From Lachnospiraceae bacterium (GTDB lineage Bacteria > Bacillota > Clostridia > Lachnospirales > Lachnospiraceae), in contig SVFN01000025.1 in the NCBI GenBank assembly GCA_015056815.1, positions 1 through 64,000 on the forward strand: a DNA stretch of 64,000 nucleotides, in the 5' to 3' direction. Every line of letters begins with the position of its first letter. The stretch's first letter is position 1. This document shows, in pieces, positions 26,534 through 36,312 of the stretch. The notes beneath the pieces were generated by a model that was not told the origin of the DNA, did no database searches, and saw only the letters and a list, made by a program, of their open reading frames with translations. Both the position numbers and the translations under genes were made by a program.

Positions 26534-27373
26534 ATGAAATCAATGCATAAAAAACAGGTACTATCCAAGATCATTGTCTATGTGATCCTGTTGATCATTG
26601 CGGCACTCATGATCATCCCGTTTTTGTGGATGCTCTCCGCATCGATCAAAAGTGATGCGGAAGTTTTCAAAATGAATCCGTTTCAGTGGATACCGGATGT
26701 GCCGAAGGTGTCCAATTATACGGATATCTGGACGAGGATACCTTTTTCCAAATTTGTACAAAATACGGTATTCCTCACGATCGTGGTAACGATCCTGCAG
26801 CTTGTGACGAGTTCTTTTGCGGCTTATGCATTCTCAAAGTTGCAGTTCAAGTATAAAAACATTTTGTTCATTGCCTACATTACAACCATAGCCATGCCGT
26901 GGCAGGTATACATGGTTCCTCAGTTTATTCTTATGAGAAAGATGGGATTGAACGATAAGCTTCTGGCGATCATCTGCCTGCAGGCCTTTTCGGCGTTCGG
27001 TGTGTTTATGATGAAGCAGTTTTACGAGGGAATACCGGATGAGCTGTGTGAGGCAGCGAGGATCGACGGTTTAAGTGAATACCGGATCTATTCAAGGATC
27101 ATGCTTCCCTTGTCAAAGCCGGCACTGTCAACCCTGACGATCTTTACGTTTGTGGCAACCTGGAATGACTATCTGGGACCGTTGATCTACTTAAGAAGCG
27201 AACAGAAAAAGACGATCCAGCTGGGACTGAAAATGTTTATCGGACAGTATTCTTCCGATTACGGCCTGATCATGGCAGGTTCTGTCCTGTCACTGATACC
27301 GGTCATCGTTGTATTCATGATCCTGCAAAGATACTTTGTGGAAGGTGTCGCAGCGACCGGTCTGAAGGGGTAG
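26534..27373 (+). CDS. Sugar ABC transporter permease (LplC/YesQ/MalG-like)
   Basis: 279 residues, six membrane helices, EAA motif in DELCEAARIDGLSEYRIYSRIMLPLSK written across residues about 175-200. A standard second permease of CUT1 importers; 30 nt separate it from the first permease gene. Good RBS TAAGGAG. Confidence 0.93.
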   Translation: MKSMHKKQVLSKIIVYVILLIIAALMIIPFLWMLSASIKSDAEVFKMNPFQWIPDVPKVSNYTDIWTRIPFSKFVQNTVFLTIVVTILQLVTSSFAAYAFSKLQFKYKNILFIAYITTIAMPWQVYMVPQFILMRKMGLNDKLLAIICLQAFSAFGVFMMKQFYEGIPDELCEAARIDGLSEYRIYSRIMLPLSKPALSTLTIFTFVATWNDYLGPLIYLRSEQKKTIQLGLKMFIGQYSSDYGLIMAGSVLSLIPVIVVFMILQRYFVEGVAATGLKG

Positions 27374-27482
27374 AACAGATTATCGTAACACAGGATCATC
27401 GACTGAGTTTGCAGGACATACAGCCTGCAAGATTCCGGACTGAAAAGCCCGGATACTGCAAAAAGTATTGTGAGGTCTGAAT

Positions 27483-28130
27483 ATGGCATCAGGAATTTTT
27501 AATTGGGAAAATCCGGTTTGGAAATATCTGGGACGACTGGCGGACGCGATTCTGCTCACGCTTCTGTGGGCAGTCTTCTCTCTGCCGGTCATCACCATTG
27601 GTGCGTCGACGACGGCATTGTTCTATTGTGCCTTAAAGATCGTGAAAGGGGAGGAAGGATATCTCATAAAGCAGTTTGTAAAATCCTTCCGGGCAAACCT
27701 TTTGCAGGGGACTATCATCTGGATGCTCTGCCTCGGTATGGGTGGAGCACTTGCATGGAATCTTTGGTTCTTCCATGCACAGGAGTCATCCATGGCGAAG
27801 GTGATCTCAATCATGCTGTATGTATTTGCTTATCTGTTCCTGATGGTGCTTCATTATGTATTTGCGGTTTTGGCCAGATTTGACAGTTCCACGGGAAATA
27901 TATTCGGGATGGCGTTTTACCTTTCTGTGAAAAATTTTGGCTGGACGTTGTTGATGATCACGATCAGCGGATGTGTGGCTGCGATCAGTATATTTGTTTT
28001 TTCCGGTATGCTTGCCATCGGAGTCGGTCTTGCAGCGCTTTTGGATTCGTGGATGCTTCATCCTGTTTTTGAACAATATCTGGCAAGCAGAGATAAAACA
28101 CTGACGGAGACATCTTCACCTGGCGCGTAA
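27483..28130 (+). CDS. YesL-like DUF624 membrane protein
   Basis: 215-residue membrane protein with the DUF624 N-terminus (ADAILLTLLWAVFSLPVITI, then GASTTALFY) and five or so helices. YesL/DUF624 proteins are regularly found in Bacillus and Clostridia pectin and rhamnogalacturonan loci with YesMN and a CUT1 importer. Their function is not known; an accessory part of transport or sensing is a common guess. Confidence 0.88.
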   Translation: MASGIFNWENPVWKYLGRLADAILLTLLWAVFSLPVITIGASTTALFYCALKIVKGEEGYLIKQFVKSFRANLLQGTIIWMLCLGMGGALAWNLWFFHAQESSMAKVISIMLYVFAYLFLMVLHYVFAVLARFDSSTGNIFGMAFYLSVKNFGWTLLMITISGCVAAISIFVFSGMLAIGVGLAALLDSWMLHPVFEQYLASRDKTLTETSSPGA

Positions 28131-28216
28131 GCAGAGTCGGATGATCGGAAGAAAGAGATATCCGATCCTGCACGGGAAGGGAAAGGAAGCGTTGAGGTAT
28201 GAAGAATGAAATATAG

Positions 28217-28248
28217 AGAAAACTCCGGAAACCGATCCGGAGTTTTCT
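28217..28248 (+). terminator. Hairpin between yesL and the lyase gene
   Basis: A 12-bp perfect stem (GAAAACTCCGGA at 28218-28229, TCCGGAGTTTTC at 28236-28247) with a 6-nt loop, extended by one A-T pair and with TT after it. It supports ATG 28275, not 28206, as the next start. Confidence 0.65.
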
Positions 28249-28274
28249 TAAACTTTAGCAGAAAAGAGGGTATT

Positions 28275-30218
28275 ATGACAGGACAAAAAGAACTGACAGA
28301 ATGGCGGGAGAACTATTTAAAGCGGTTAGAACAGTGCGGTGAGGAGTTATATGGGAAGGAAATGCCTGTGCTTACGGAGGAGGATTTTGCGAGGTTTGAG
28401 ACGACAGGAAACAGACTGATCTATGAGGACGCCTATTTTGCCAGGAGGAAATATCTGGCAGTCTTTGGGTGCCTTTCCATTTTTGCACAGGGTGACAGAA
28501 GCAGATATCTGGAAAAGCTTGAGGAGATCATTTTGCAGATCTGTGAAGAAGAATGTTGGGCGCTGCCTGCTCATGTGAACCGCAGGGAGGATGAAAACTG
28601 GCGGATTTATGTGGATCTGTTCGCATCCGAGACAGCAGAGGCGCTTTCGGAATTGTCCTACTATTTACAGGATGAGCTTCCGGATCATATTCATAAACTG
28701 ATTTATGACAACGTCATGCGTCGGGTTATAAATCCCTATCTGGGTAAACGTCCCTATGATAAGTGGGAGCAGTCGGATATGAACTGGAATGCAGTGTGTA
28801 ACGGGAGCATAGGGATTGCGGCATGTTACCTGCTGGGATGGGAGAAGGAGACCTGCAGAGAGATCACGGACAGAGTAAAGGATAATCTGAAGTATTTTAT
28901 CGACGGCTTCGGGGATGACGGCACCTGCTATGAGGGCCTGAGCTATTTCACCTACGGTTTTTATTTCTATATCGGCTTTTGGGATGTGTATGAAAGGCAG
29001 ATAAATGAGATCGGAGTGGATGTCTGGCAGAGAAAGAGGCTTTTGGATGGAATATCCGCTGAAGAATACGAAGATGGACTGTCTGACAGACAGAGCAGCG
29101 AAACGTCTGACTGGGCATCTTCGGAGAAATGCCGGCGTATAGCCGAATTTCAGCAAAAATGCTATTTCCCTTCCGGTATGACTTTGAGCTTCTCGGATGG
29201 GTATAGTCATGATAAGTACCGGATGGGTCTGACCTGTAAGCTGGCGTCTGTCTATGATACGGTACAGCTTCCGCCTTTGTCGGTATCAGCGGATTTTGAC
29301 GCTGACCCCTGTTTCCGCTTTCTGATGATATTGCGGGATTTAAAGTGGACAGAGGAGTACATAACCGTAATTGAAAATCAGAAAGAGACAATGCATAAGG
29401 CGGACTGTAAAGGCAGGGATCATACAAAGTTTACCGCAAAAAGTGATGACATGAGTGCAGCAGAGCGGGAAAGCTGCCTAAGCAGGGACAATGGCGATTG
29501 TAACAAGTCAGAGAATACAAATTGGTGTATCGTTCTTCCGAAAGCTCAGTGGGGAATCTGTCATGGCACATCAGGCGGTGGTATGGCGTGTAAGGGCGGC
29601 CACAATGATGAGCCGCATAATCATAATGACATCGGGAGTTTTTTCTATATGATCGGGGGGGAAATGTTTCTTTCTGATCTGGGGGCAGGGGAATATACGA
29701 AACAGTATTTCTCAGAAGGCCGATATGAGATTTTGTGCAACAATTCCTTCGGACATAATGTGCCGATCGTAGACGGAATGGGACAGAAGGAAGGGAAGGA
29801 ATACCGTTGCAGCGGATTTGAATATGATGGTGCGGGAATGTTCCGGTTTCGGGCAGAAAAGGCTTATGACAATGCAGCATTGAAAAAATATGTCAGAAAT
29901 CTGCATTATGACAGAGAGACAGAGCACCTTGTGATAGAGGATGTATTTGAGACAACAGGCTGTGTGGTGGAGGAAAATCTTGTGACACAGTGCAGGCCTG
30001 AAATAGAGGGCAGTCAGATCATATTGCGGTCAGAAAAATCTGCCTGTCGGATCATTGTGGAGCAGCCGGAGGCAAAAATCTCTGTGCAAAAGGAGATTCA
30101 CAGCAATCATGAGGGCAATGCGGAGGATGTATATCGTATGATATGGACGGCTGTTAAGAACACAGACGCAGGAGAGACATGCTGTAGATTCCGGATAGAA
30201 ATGCTAATGAAACACTGA
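28275..30218 (+). CDS. Heparinase II/III-like polysaccharide lyase family protein
   Basis: 647 residues, no signal peptide, therefore cytoplasmic. An N-terminal (alpha/alpha) toroid region is followed by a C-terminal beta-sandwich with the family motif in PHNHNDIGSFFYMIGGEMF (His and Asp residues) and SDLGAGEYTK. Such lyases eliminate at uronic acids, producing unsaturated ends that GH88 removes. ATG 28275 has a modest RBS; the open frame starts 23 codons earlier but inside a terminator hairpin. A disordered insert about residues 385-420 is rich in charged residues. Exact glycan unknown. Confidence 0.82.
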   Translation: MTGQKELTEWRENYLKRLEQCGEELYGKEMPVLTEEDFARFETTGNRLIYEDAYFARRKYLAVFGCLSIFAQGDRSRYLEKLEEIILQICEEECWALPAHVNRREDENWRIYVDLFASETAEALSELSYYLQDELPDHIHKLIYDNVMRRVINPYLGKRPYDKWEQSDMNWNAVCNGSIGIAACYLLGWEKETCREITDRVKDNLKYFIDGFGDDGTCYEGLSYFTYGFYFYIGFWDVYERQINEIGVDVWQRKRLLDGISAEEYEDGLSDRQSSETSDWASSEKCRRIAEFQQKCYFPSGMTLSFSDGYSHDKYRMGLTCKLASVYDTVQLPPLSVSADFDADPCFRFLMILRDLKWTEEYITVIENQKETMHKADCKGRDHTKFTAKSDDMSAAERESCLSRDNGDCNKSENTNWCIVLPKAQWGICHGTSGGGMACKGGHNDEPHNHNDIGSFFYMIGGEMFLSDLGAGEYTKQYFSEGRYEILCNNSFGHNVPIVDGMGQKEGKEYRCSGFEYDGAGMFRFRAEKAYDNAALKKYVRNLHYDRETEHLVIEDVFETTGCVVEENLVTQCRPEIEGSQIILRSEKSACRIIVEQPEAKISVQKEIHSNHEGNAEDVYRMIWTAVKNTDAGETCCRFRIEMLMKH

Positions 30219-30268
30219 TTGATTCAGTGTTTCTCTATAGTGAACGACAAAATACAGTTGTCGTTCAC
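30209..30268 (+). repeat. Two tandem hairpins between the lyase and DUF2264 genes
   Basis: The first stem (30209-30218 with 30224-30233, 10 bp) overlaps the lyase stop codon. The second (GTGAACGACAA 30240-30250 with its complement at 30258-30268, 11 bp, 7-nt loop) follows 6 nt later. Neither has a long U-tract. They may be mRNA processing or stability elements, or an operator. Confidence 0.6.
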
Positions 30269-30370
30269 AGAAATAGCAGCAAGGACACATATCGTAATTT
30301 ATATGGATTGTCAATGACGGAAAAAGACTAAGAGAAAATAGAAACAAAGCTCAGAAAGAAAGGAGCTCCT

Positions 30371-32476
30371 ATGGATTTTTTAAAAACAGAATTGGATTTT
30401 ACAAGAAGTCCTTACACCGGACTCACCCGAGATCACTGGATAGAGGCGGGCACCTGTCTGTTAAAAGGTATTTTTCAAAATATCGCTCATTTTGAAGATG
30501 CTGTGGTAATGCCCCGAAAGGAAACGAAGATCACATATCCACACAGCGATGACAATATCAGTGAAAAGAAAGCAGAATATTTTGAGGGTCTGGCCCGTTC
30601 TTTCTTTATCGCGGCACCACTGATTCATGATGATCCGGAGCTGACTGTCTGTGGTTACAAGGTCAGGGATTATTATAAAAGTCATGTATTGCGCTCCTGC
30701 ACAAAAGGAGATGAACAGAGTGTCGGCACCTATGAGGAACTCTGTCGTCTGGCGGCAACGGATGATCCCATGAAAACCTATCAGCAGACGGTGGAGACCT
30801 GTGCACTTGTGATCTGTCTGTGGCTGTGCAAGGAGGAGATCTGGGATACATACACGAAGCAGGAGAAGGATGTGATCGCTGATTTTCTAAGAGGGTATGC
30901 GGAGGGAAACACGGTTCCGCAGAACTGGCGTCTCTTTAATATGCTGGATCTGGCATTTTTATATATGGAAGGATACGAAATAGATAAGGATATCATGCGG
31001 GAGCATGCGCATTCCATTCTTGCTTATTATGTGGGAGACGGCTGGTATCGGGACGGTCACAGCTTTGATTATTATTCCTGTTGGGCATTTCAGATGTACG
31101 GACCATTGTGGTGTCAGTGGTATGGCTATGAGCAGGAACCGTACCTTGCCGGTAAAATAGAAGAATATTCCAATGAACTTATGAAATCATACCCGCAGTT
31201 TTTTGACCGGGACGGTTTTACCAATATGTGGGGACGCAGTAATATTTACCGCAACGCTGCCACAAGTGCTTTTGAAGGAAATTTATTTTTAAAAGATCCG
31301 ACTGTCGATCCTGGACTTGCCAGAAGGATTGCTTCCGGTTCTCTCCTTCAGTTTTTTGATAGAGACGACTTTTTGTTTAAAGGAATCCCTACACTGGGAT
31401 TTTACGGTCAGTTTCCACCTCTTGTACAGCATTATTCCTGTGCGGAATCTCCTTTCTGGCTGGGAAAAGCGTTTTTGTGTCTGCATTTTCCAAAGGAACA
31501 TCCTTTCTGGCAGGCAAAGGAAAATAACGGAATCTGGGAAAAGCTGGATGAGAAAGAGGTATTTACCACCACACTTGACGGGCCTGCTCTTTGCTTTTGC
31601 AATCATCAGGCAAACGGAGAGACCATTCTTCGCACCGGTAAGGTGGTAAAACAGAAAAATGACAGGCATGGTATGTGGAATTATTCCAAGCTGTGTTATA
31701 ACACAAAGTATCCCTGGGAGTCAGCACCCTGTGAAAGCGTGGAGGCTCAGCAGTATGTTTTGTATGATGAGCGCACCGAACATTACAGCGTCGCCAATGT
31801 GACATTTTATGCAGGGCAGAAGGATGGAGTTTTGTACCGGAGACAGTTTTTTGATTATGAGCTGGAAACGGAAAGTCACTGGATCCATGCCATCAATCTG
31901 GCTGATTTTGCAGTGCCGTACGGAATTATGAGGGCGGATAAGCTTCGGCTTTATAAAAAACCGATGTCTTTGACACTGGGAGCCTACGGATTTGCGGACA
32001 ACGGGACAGAGATCATAGAAAAAACCGGCAGAAAGCCGTATATCGTTACTTGTGGAAAGTCCGGTGCGGCAGAAAACGGAACGGAAAAAGAGGTTTTTGC
32101 AAGGGCTGTCATATTAAAAGGACATGATCATATGGGAGTCCCCAAACAGCTTGCCATGACGATCTATGACGGCTGGAGCGGCTTGCAGACTGTGCAAAGC
32201 AGAAATACCAATCCGGATTCGGAATGTTCTGTGATCGTGTACGCACAGACGGAACGTAGGGGACAGAATCACTATGAACCCTGTATCCTGATCTCGCAGG
32301 TCATCACGAAAGAGAGTCTTGAGGATTTTACAGAGGAAGAACTGTTCCCGGTTGGGAGAGTTGTTTATACGGATGAACAGTGTTATGGCGGATACGGACC
32401 TGTCAGGATCGAGCTTCGTGACGGGACAGAAAAAGTGATCGATTATGAGAAGCTGGAAGGAAATATGAGTCTGTGA
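30371..32476 (+). CDS. DUF2264 domain protein (glycan-degrading candidate)
   Basis: 701 residues, no signal peptide. N-terminal two thirds match DUF2264 (TGLTRDHWIEAGTCLLKGIF, NNWRLFN-like QNWRLFNMLDLAFLY, DGWYRDGHSFDYYSCWAFQM), an (alpha/alpha) barrel fold. Acidic and aromatic residues there would suit a sugar hydrolase. The C-terminal third is beta-rich. DUF2264 proteins recur in rhamnose and uronate loci, and some have been placed in newer glycoside hydrolase families with beta-glucuronidase activity; I cannot verify the family here. It likely processes the imported oligosaccharide together with the lyase and GH88. Confidence 0.8.
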   Translation: MDFLKTELDFTRSPYTGLTRDHWIEAGTCLLKGIFQNIAHFEDAVVMPRKETKITYPHSDDNISEKKAEYFEGLARSFFIAAPLIHDDPELTVCGYKVRDYYKSHVLRSCTKGDEQSVGTYEELCRLAATDDPMKTYQQTVETCALVICLWLCKEEIWDTYTKQEKDVIADFLRGYAEGNTVPQNWRLFNMLDLAFLYMEGYEIDKDIMREHAHSILAYYVGDGWYRDGHSFDYYSCWAFQMYGPLWCQWYGYEQEPYLAGKIEEYSNELMKSYPQFFDRDGFTNMWGRSNIYRNAATSAFEGNLFLKDPTVDPGLARRIASGSLLQFFDRDDFLFKGIPTLGFYGQFPPLVQHYSCAESPFWLGKAFLCLHFPKEHPFWQAKENNGIWEKLDEKEVFTTTLDGPALCFCNHQANGETILRTGKVVKQKNDRHGMWNYSKLCYNTKYPWESAPCESVEAQQYVLYDERTEHYSVANVTFYAGQKDGVLYRRQFFDYELETESHWIHAINLADFAVPYGIMRADKLRLYKKPMSLTLGAYGFADNGTEIIEKTGRKPYIVTCGKSGAAENGTEKEVFARAVILKGHDHMGVPKQLAMTIYDGWSGLQTVQSRNTNPDSECSVIVYAQTERRGQNHYEPCILISQVITKESLEDFTEEELFPVGRVVYTDEQCYGGYGPVRIELRDGTEKVIDYEKLEGNMSL

Positions 32477-32534
32477 TTTAAGGAAATGTGGATTCGATCG
32501 GCGTTTTTTCAGTAGTTGAAAGGGGTTGCGGAAA

Positions 32535-33932
32535 ATGAAATATTATCTGGCAGTGGATATCGGCGCGTCCAGCGGCAGACATATTTTATCACATCTGGAA
32601 AATGGTGTGATGGTAATGGAGGAAATTTATCGTTTCCCGAATGGAATGAAACAAAAGGATTCCCATCTGATCTGGGATTGGCAGGCGCTGTACCGGGAGA
32701 TACTGACCGGGATGAAAAAATGCAAAGAGGCGGGGAAGATTCCATATAGTATGGGGATTGATACCTGGGCGGTGGATTTTGCCCTGTTGGATAGCCGGGA
32801 TCAGGTGATCGGTGATGTTTACGGTTACAGAGATCATCGCACCAAGGGTATGGATCTGGAGGTTTACCGGACAATCCCTCAGGATAAGCTCTATGAAAGA
32901 ACCGGGATCCAGAAACAGATCTTTAATACGATCTATCAGCTTATGGCAGAAAAAAAGAAAAGAGAGCAGGAGTTTGAGAAAGCAGACACCCTGTTACTCA
33001 TACCGGATTTTTTCCATTTTCTTCTGACAGGTAAAAAGGTAACGGAATATACAAATGCCACCACCACGCAGCTTGTGAATCCCGAAACGAAGGACTGGGA
33101 CCGGGAGTTATTGGACCTTTTGGGATATCCGGGGAAGCTTTTTACTAAGATACACACACCCGGCACTTTCGTAGGGCAGCTGAGGGAGGAAGTGCAAAAG
33201 GAGGTCGGATTTGATTGTCAGGTAGTGCTGCCGGCAACGCATGATACGGCATCTGCCGTGGTGGCTGTGCCGGGCAGGAGCGGGCATGTGCTGTATATCA
33301 GTTCAGGGACATGGTCCCTCATGGGAACAGAGCTTAGGCAGGCGGATTGCAGCAGAGAGAGCATGGAACACAATCTGACAAACGAGGGTGGTTATGAATA
33401 TCGTTTCCGCTACCTGAAAAATATCATGGGGATGTGGATGATCAATTCCGTGCGCAGGGAGCTTGATCCGGAGCTTGATTTCGGTGAACTGGTAAAGCAG
33501 GCGGAAAAAAGCGGGATCACTTCTTTGGTAAATGCAAATGATTCCCGTTTTCTGGCACCGGAGAGTATGACAAAAGAGATACAGGCGGCATGCCGGGAAA
33601 GCGGACAGCAGGTACCGGAAGGAATCGGGGAGGTGGCACAGGTCATTTACCGCAGTCTTGCAAAATGTTACGCGGATACCATGAAAGAAATTCAAAAGAT
33701 CACGGGATTTGCATTTGAAGGCGTTCATATCGTGGGAGGTGGCTGCAGTGCGGATTATCTGAACAGACTGACGGCAGCAGCCTGTCAGAAGCCGGTTTAT
33801 GCGGGACCTGTGGAGGCAACCGCTATCGGTAATATCGCGGTACAGATGATCGCGGCAGGAGAACTTGAAAACCTGACAGCGGCAAGAAGCTGTATTTACG
33901 ATAGCTTCCCGGTGCAAAAATATGAACCATGA
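32535..33932 (+). CDS. rhaB: Rhamnulokinase
   Basis: 465 residues, FGGY kinase family. N-terminal AVDIGASSGRH, the second-domain ISSGTWSLMGTEL, and C-terminal HIVGGGCSADYLNRLTA are typical RhaB features. ATG 32535 has AAAGGGG 9 nt upstream; a TTG nine bases earlier is less likely. It phosphorylates L-rhamnulose to rhamnulose-1-phosphate for RhaD. Confidence 0.94.
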   Translation: MKYYLAVDIGASSGRHILSHLENGVMVMEEIYRFPNGMKQKDSHLIWDWQALYREILTGMKKCKEAGKIPYSMGIDTWAVDFALLDSRDQVIGDVYGYRDHRTKGMDLEVYRTIPQDKLYERTGIQKQIFNTIYQLMAEKKKREQEFEKADTLLLIPDFFHFLLTGKKVTEYTNATTTQLVNPETKDWDRELLDLLGYPGKLFTKIHTPGTFVGQLREEVQKEVGFDCQVVLPATHDTASAVVAVPGRSGHVLYISSGTWSLMGTELRQADCSRESMEHNLTNEGGYEYRFRYLKNIMGMWMINSVRRELDPELDFGELVKQAEKSGITSLVNANDSRFLAPESMTKEIQAACRESGQQVPEGIGEVAQVIYRSLAKCYADTMKEIQKITGFAFEGVHIVGGGCSADYLNRLTAAACQKPVYAGPVEATAIGNIAVQMIAAGELENLTAARSCIYDSFPVQKYEP

Positions 33933-34067
33933 AAATCATTTCGATGCCATGTTGCAAAAGAATGGAGAAAAGGGATATTTTTTATAATGGAATAGCATTG
34001 GAAATACTGATGGAAACCGTATTTCCTTAGTAAAAAAATTCAGATAGGAAGGAAAGGAAAAGAGATT

Positions 34068-35318
34068 ATGAACGGATATGAGGCTGCAAAAGCGAAATAT
34101 GCGGCATATGGTGTGGATACAGATGCTGCGATGGAAACACTGAAGAAAATCCCGGTGGCACTTCACTGTTGGCAGGGAGATGATGTGAAGGGCTTTGATC
34201 ATGACGGTCCTTTGAGCGGCGGGATCCAGACGACGGGAAATTATCCGGGGAAAGCAAGGACAGCTGAGGAACTGTTTGCGGATATGGAAAAAGTATTTGA
34301 GCTGACACCCGGTACCAAAAAGATCAATGTCCATGCCAGCTATGCTATTTTCGAAGAGGGAGAGTTTGCAGACAGGGATAAACTGGAGCCAAAGCATTTT
34401 GCGAAATGGGTGGAGCTTGCCAAAAAACATAAAGTGGGAATTGATTTTAATCCCACCTATTTTTCCCATGATAAGGTAAAGGATGGACTGACACTGACAA
34501 GCCCTGATGAAGAGACACGTAAATTCTGGATCGATCACGGAAAAGCATGTATCCGGATCGCGGAATACTTTGCAAAAGAAACGGGAATCCCCTGTGTCAT
34601 GAATATATGGATCGGAGATGGATATAAGGATATTCCGGCAGACCGCATGGGTCCCCGTCTGCGCTATAAGGATTCTCTGGAACAGATCCTGTCTGTGCCT
34701 TATGATAAAAATCTGGTAAAACCCTGTGTGGAATCCAAGGTGTTCGGAATCGGGGTGGAGTCTTACACGGCAGGTTCAGCGGAATTTACCTTAAGCTTTG
34801 CAGCGACGCATGAAGGTGTCATGCCCCTTATGGATAACGGTCATTATCACCCGACGGAGATGGTGTCGGATAAAATTCCGGCCATGATGTGTTTTTATCC
34901 GGAATTTGCGCTGCATATCACCCGACCGGTGCGGTGGGATTCCGATCATGTGGTTTTGTTTGATGACGAGACGAAGGAGATGGCGAAGGAGATCGTGCGT
35001 TGCGGCGGATTGGAGCGCATTTATATGGCGTTGGATTATTTTGACGCGAGCATCAACCGGATCTTTGCATGGGCGACAGGCTTCCGTTCCTGGCAGAAAG
35101 CACTTTTGTCAGCTCTTTGTACTCCGAATGAGATGTTGAAAAGCCTTCAGGATACCAATCAGCTCTCGAAGCTGATGGCGATGCAGGAGGCATGTAAATT
35201 GCTGCCGTTAGGGGAAATCTGGGAAGAGTATTTAAGACAGTGCGGTGTTGTGGATGATCTGCATTTCTATGACGAAGTGGAGAAATATGAGAAGGAAGTG
35301 CTCTCTTTGAGAGTATGA
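34068..35318 (+). CDS. rhaA: L-rhamnose isomerase
   Basis: 416 residues, standard length. Recognisable by VALHCWQGDDVKGFD, SGGIQTTGNYPGKA, and LMDNGHYHPTE with metal-ligand residues in the TIM barrel. It converts L-rhamnose to L-rhamnulose, with divalent metal. Separated by 135 nt from rhaB and 28 nt from rhaD, same strand. Confidence 0.96.
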   Translation: MNGYEAAKAKYAAYGVDTDAAMETLKKIPVALHCWQGDDVKGFDHDGPLSGGIQTTGNYPGKARTAEELFADMEKVFELTPGTKKINVHASYAIFEEGEFADRDKLEPKHFAKWVELAKKHKVGIDFNPTYFSHDKVKDGLTLTSPDEETRKFWIDHGKACIRIAEYFAKETGIPCVMNIWIGDGYKDIPADRMGPRLRYKDSLEQILSVPYDKNLVKPCVESKVFGIGVESYTAGSAEFTLSFAATHEGVMPLMDNGHYHPTEMVSDKIPAMMCFYPEFALHITRPVRWDSDHVVLFDDETKEMAKEIVRCGGLERIYMALDYFDASINRIFAWATGFRSWQKALLSALCTPNEMLKSLQDTNQLSKLMAMQEACKLLPLGEIWEEYLRQCGVVDDLHFYDEVEKYEKEVLSLRV

Positions 35319-35346
35319 CCAAAGGAGAAGACAGGGAGGATTTAAA

Positions 35347-36168
35347 ATGCGGTTTTTAGAGGCAGAATTTGTGCAGGGATTTATCAGGATGGCAAACGAC
35401 GGATGGGAGCAGGGATGGCATGAAAGAAATGGCGGTAATCTGTCTTACCGTGTCAGACCGGAGGAAGTAGAGAGTGTCCGTGAACATTTTACTTGCGGAG
35501 AATGGCAGTCGATCGGGACTACGGTGCCTGAGCTTTCAAAGGAATATTTTCTTGTGACGGGCAGCGGTAAATATTTCCGGAATGTGATCTTAAAGCCGGA
35601 GGATTCCATTTGTATGATCGAGCTGGATGAGGCCGGAGAGAATTACAGGATCGTGTGGGGACTGGTGAACGGAGGGCGACCGACTTCCGAGCTGCCGTCG
35701 CATCTGATGAACCATGAAGTCAAGCGTTTGAAAAATGAGAATTACAGAGTGATCTACCATGCTCATACCACCAATATCATTGCCCTTACCTTTGTGCTTC
35801 CGCTGGAGGATAAAGTGTTTACGAGGGAGCTGTGGGAGATGGCGACGGAATGTCCGGTCGTTTTCCCAGACGGTGTAGGTGTGGTGCCATGGATGGTTCC
35901 CGGCGGGAGAGAGATCGCGGTTGCCACAAGCGAGCTGATGAAAAAATATGATCTGGCTATCTGGGCGCATCATGGTATGTTTGCCGCGGGTGAGGACTTT
36001 GATCTGACCTTCGGACTGATGCATACGGCAGAAAAATCAGCGGAGATCCTGGTGAAAATGCTCTCTATGAGACCGGATAAGCTTCAGACCATTACAGCGG
36101 ACAATTTCCGGGATCTGGCAAAGGATTTTCATGTGACATTGCCGGAAGAATTTTTGTATGAGAAATAA
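35347..36168 (+). CDS. rhaD: Rhamnulose-1-phosphate aldolase
   Basis: 273 residues, class II aldolase. WHERNGGNLSYR near the N-terminus, catalytic Glu region, Zn ligands in YHAHTTNIIALTFVL and WAHHGMFAAG. It cleaves rhamnulose-1-phosphate to dihydroxyacetone phosphate and L-lactaldehyde. Last gene of the rha operon. Confidence 0.95.
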   Translation: MRFLEAEFVQGFIRMANDGWEQGWHERNGGNLSYRVRPEEVESVREHFTCGEWQSIGTTVPELSKEYFLVTGSGKYFRNVILKPEDSICMIELDEAGENYRIVWGLVNGGRPTSELPSHLMNHEVKRLKNENYRVIYHAHTTNIIALTFVLPLEDKVFTRELWEMATECPVVFPDGVGVVPWMVPGGREIAVATSELMKKYDLAIWAHHGMFAAGEDFDLTFGLMHTAEKSAEILVKMLSMRPDKLQTITADNFRDLAKDFHVTLPEEFLYEK

Positions 36169-36196
36169 GATCCATTTGTTCACTTCACGGTTTTTA

Positions 36197-36225
36197 TTGC
36201 TTTTGCAGCACGCAAATGTTATGAT
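36197..36225 (+). promoter_or_regulatory. Promoter of the PPDK-like/RelA-like operon
   Basis: -35 TTGCTT (36197-36202), 17-nt spacer, extended -10 TGTTATGAT (36217-36225). Transcription should start near 36232, giving an 81-nt leader that contains the terminator at 36247-36284. Confidence 0.6.
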
Positions 36226-36246
36226 AAATGCATAGATCAGAGAAAC

Positions 36247-36284
36247 AAAGGCGTTTCATCCGAACGGGATGGAGCGCCTTTTTT
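36247..36284 (+). terminator. Terminator/attenuator inside the leader of the PPDK-like gene
   Basis: AAGGCG...CGCCTT and an inner CATCC/GGATG stem are followed by six T. It ends only 28 nt before ATG 36313 and lies downstream of a good promoter. A competing stem (GAAAC 36242-36246 with GTTTC 36252-36256) and a further hairpin TTTCGTA/TACGAAA before the RBS suggest attenuation. It could instead be simply the rhaD terminator. Confidence 0.65.
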
Positions 36285-36312
36285 CGTAGGATACGAAACA
36301 GGAGGGGTTATT

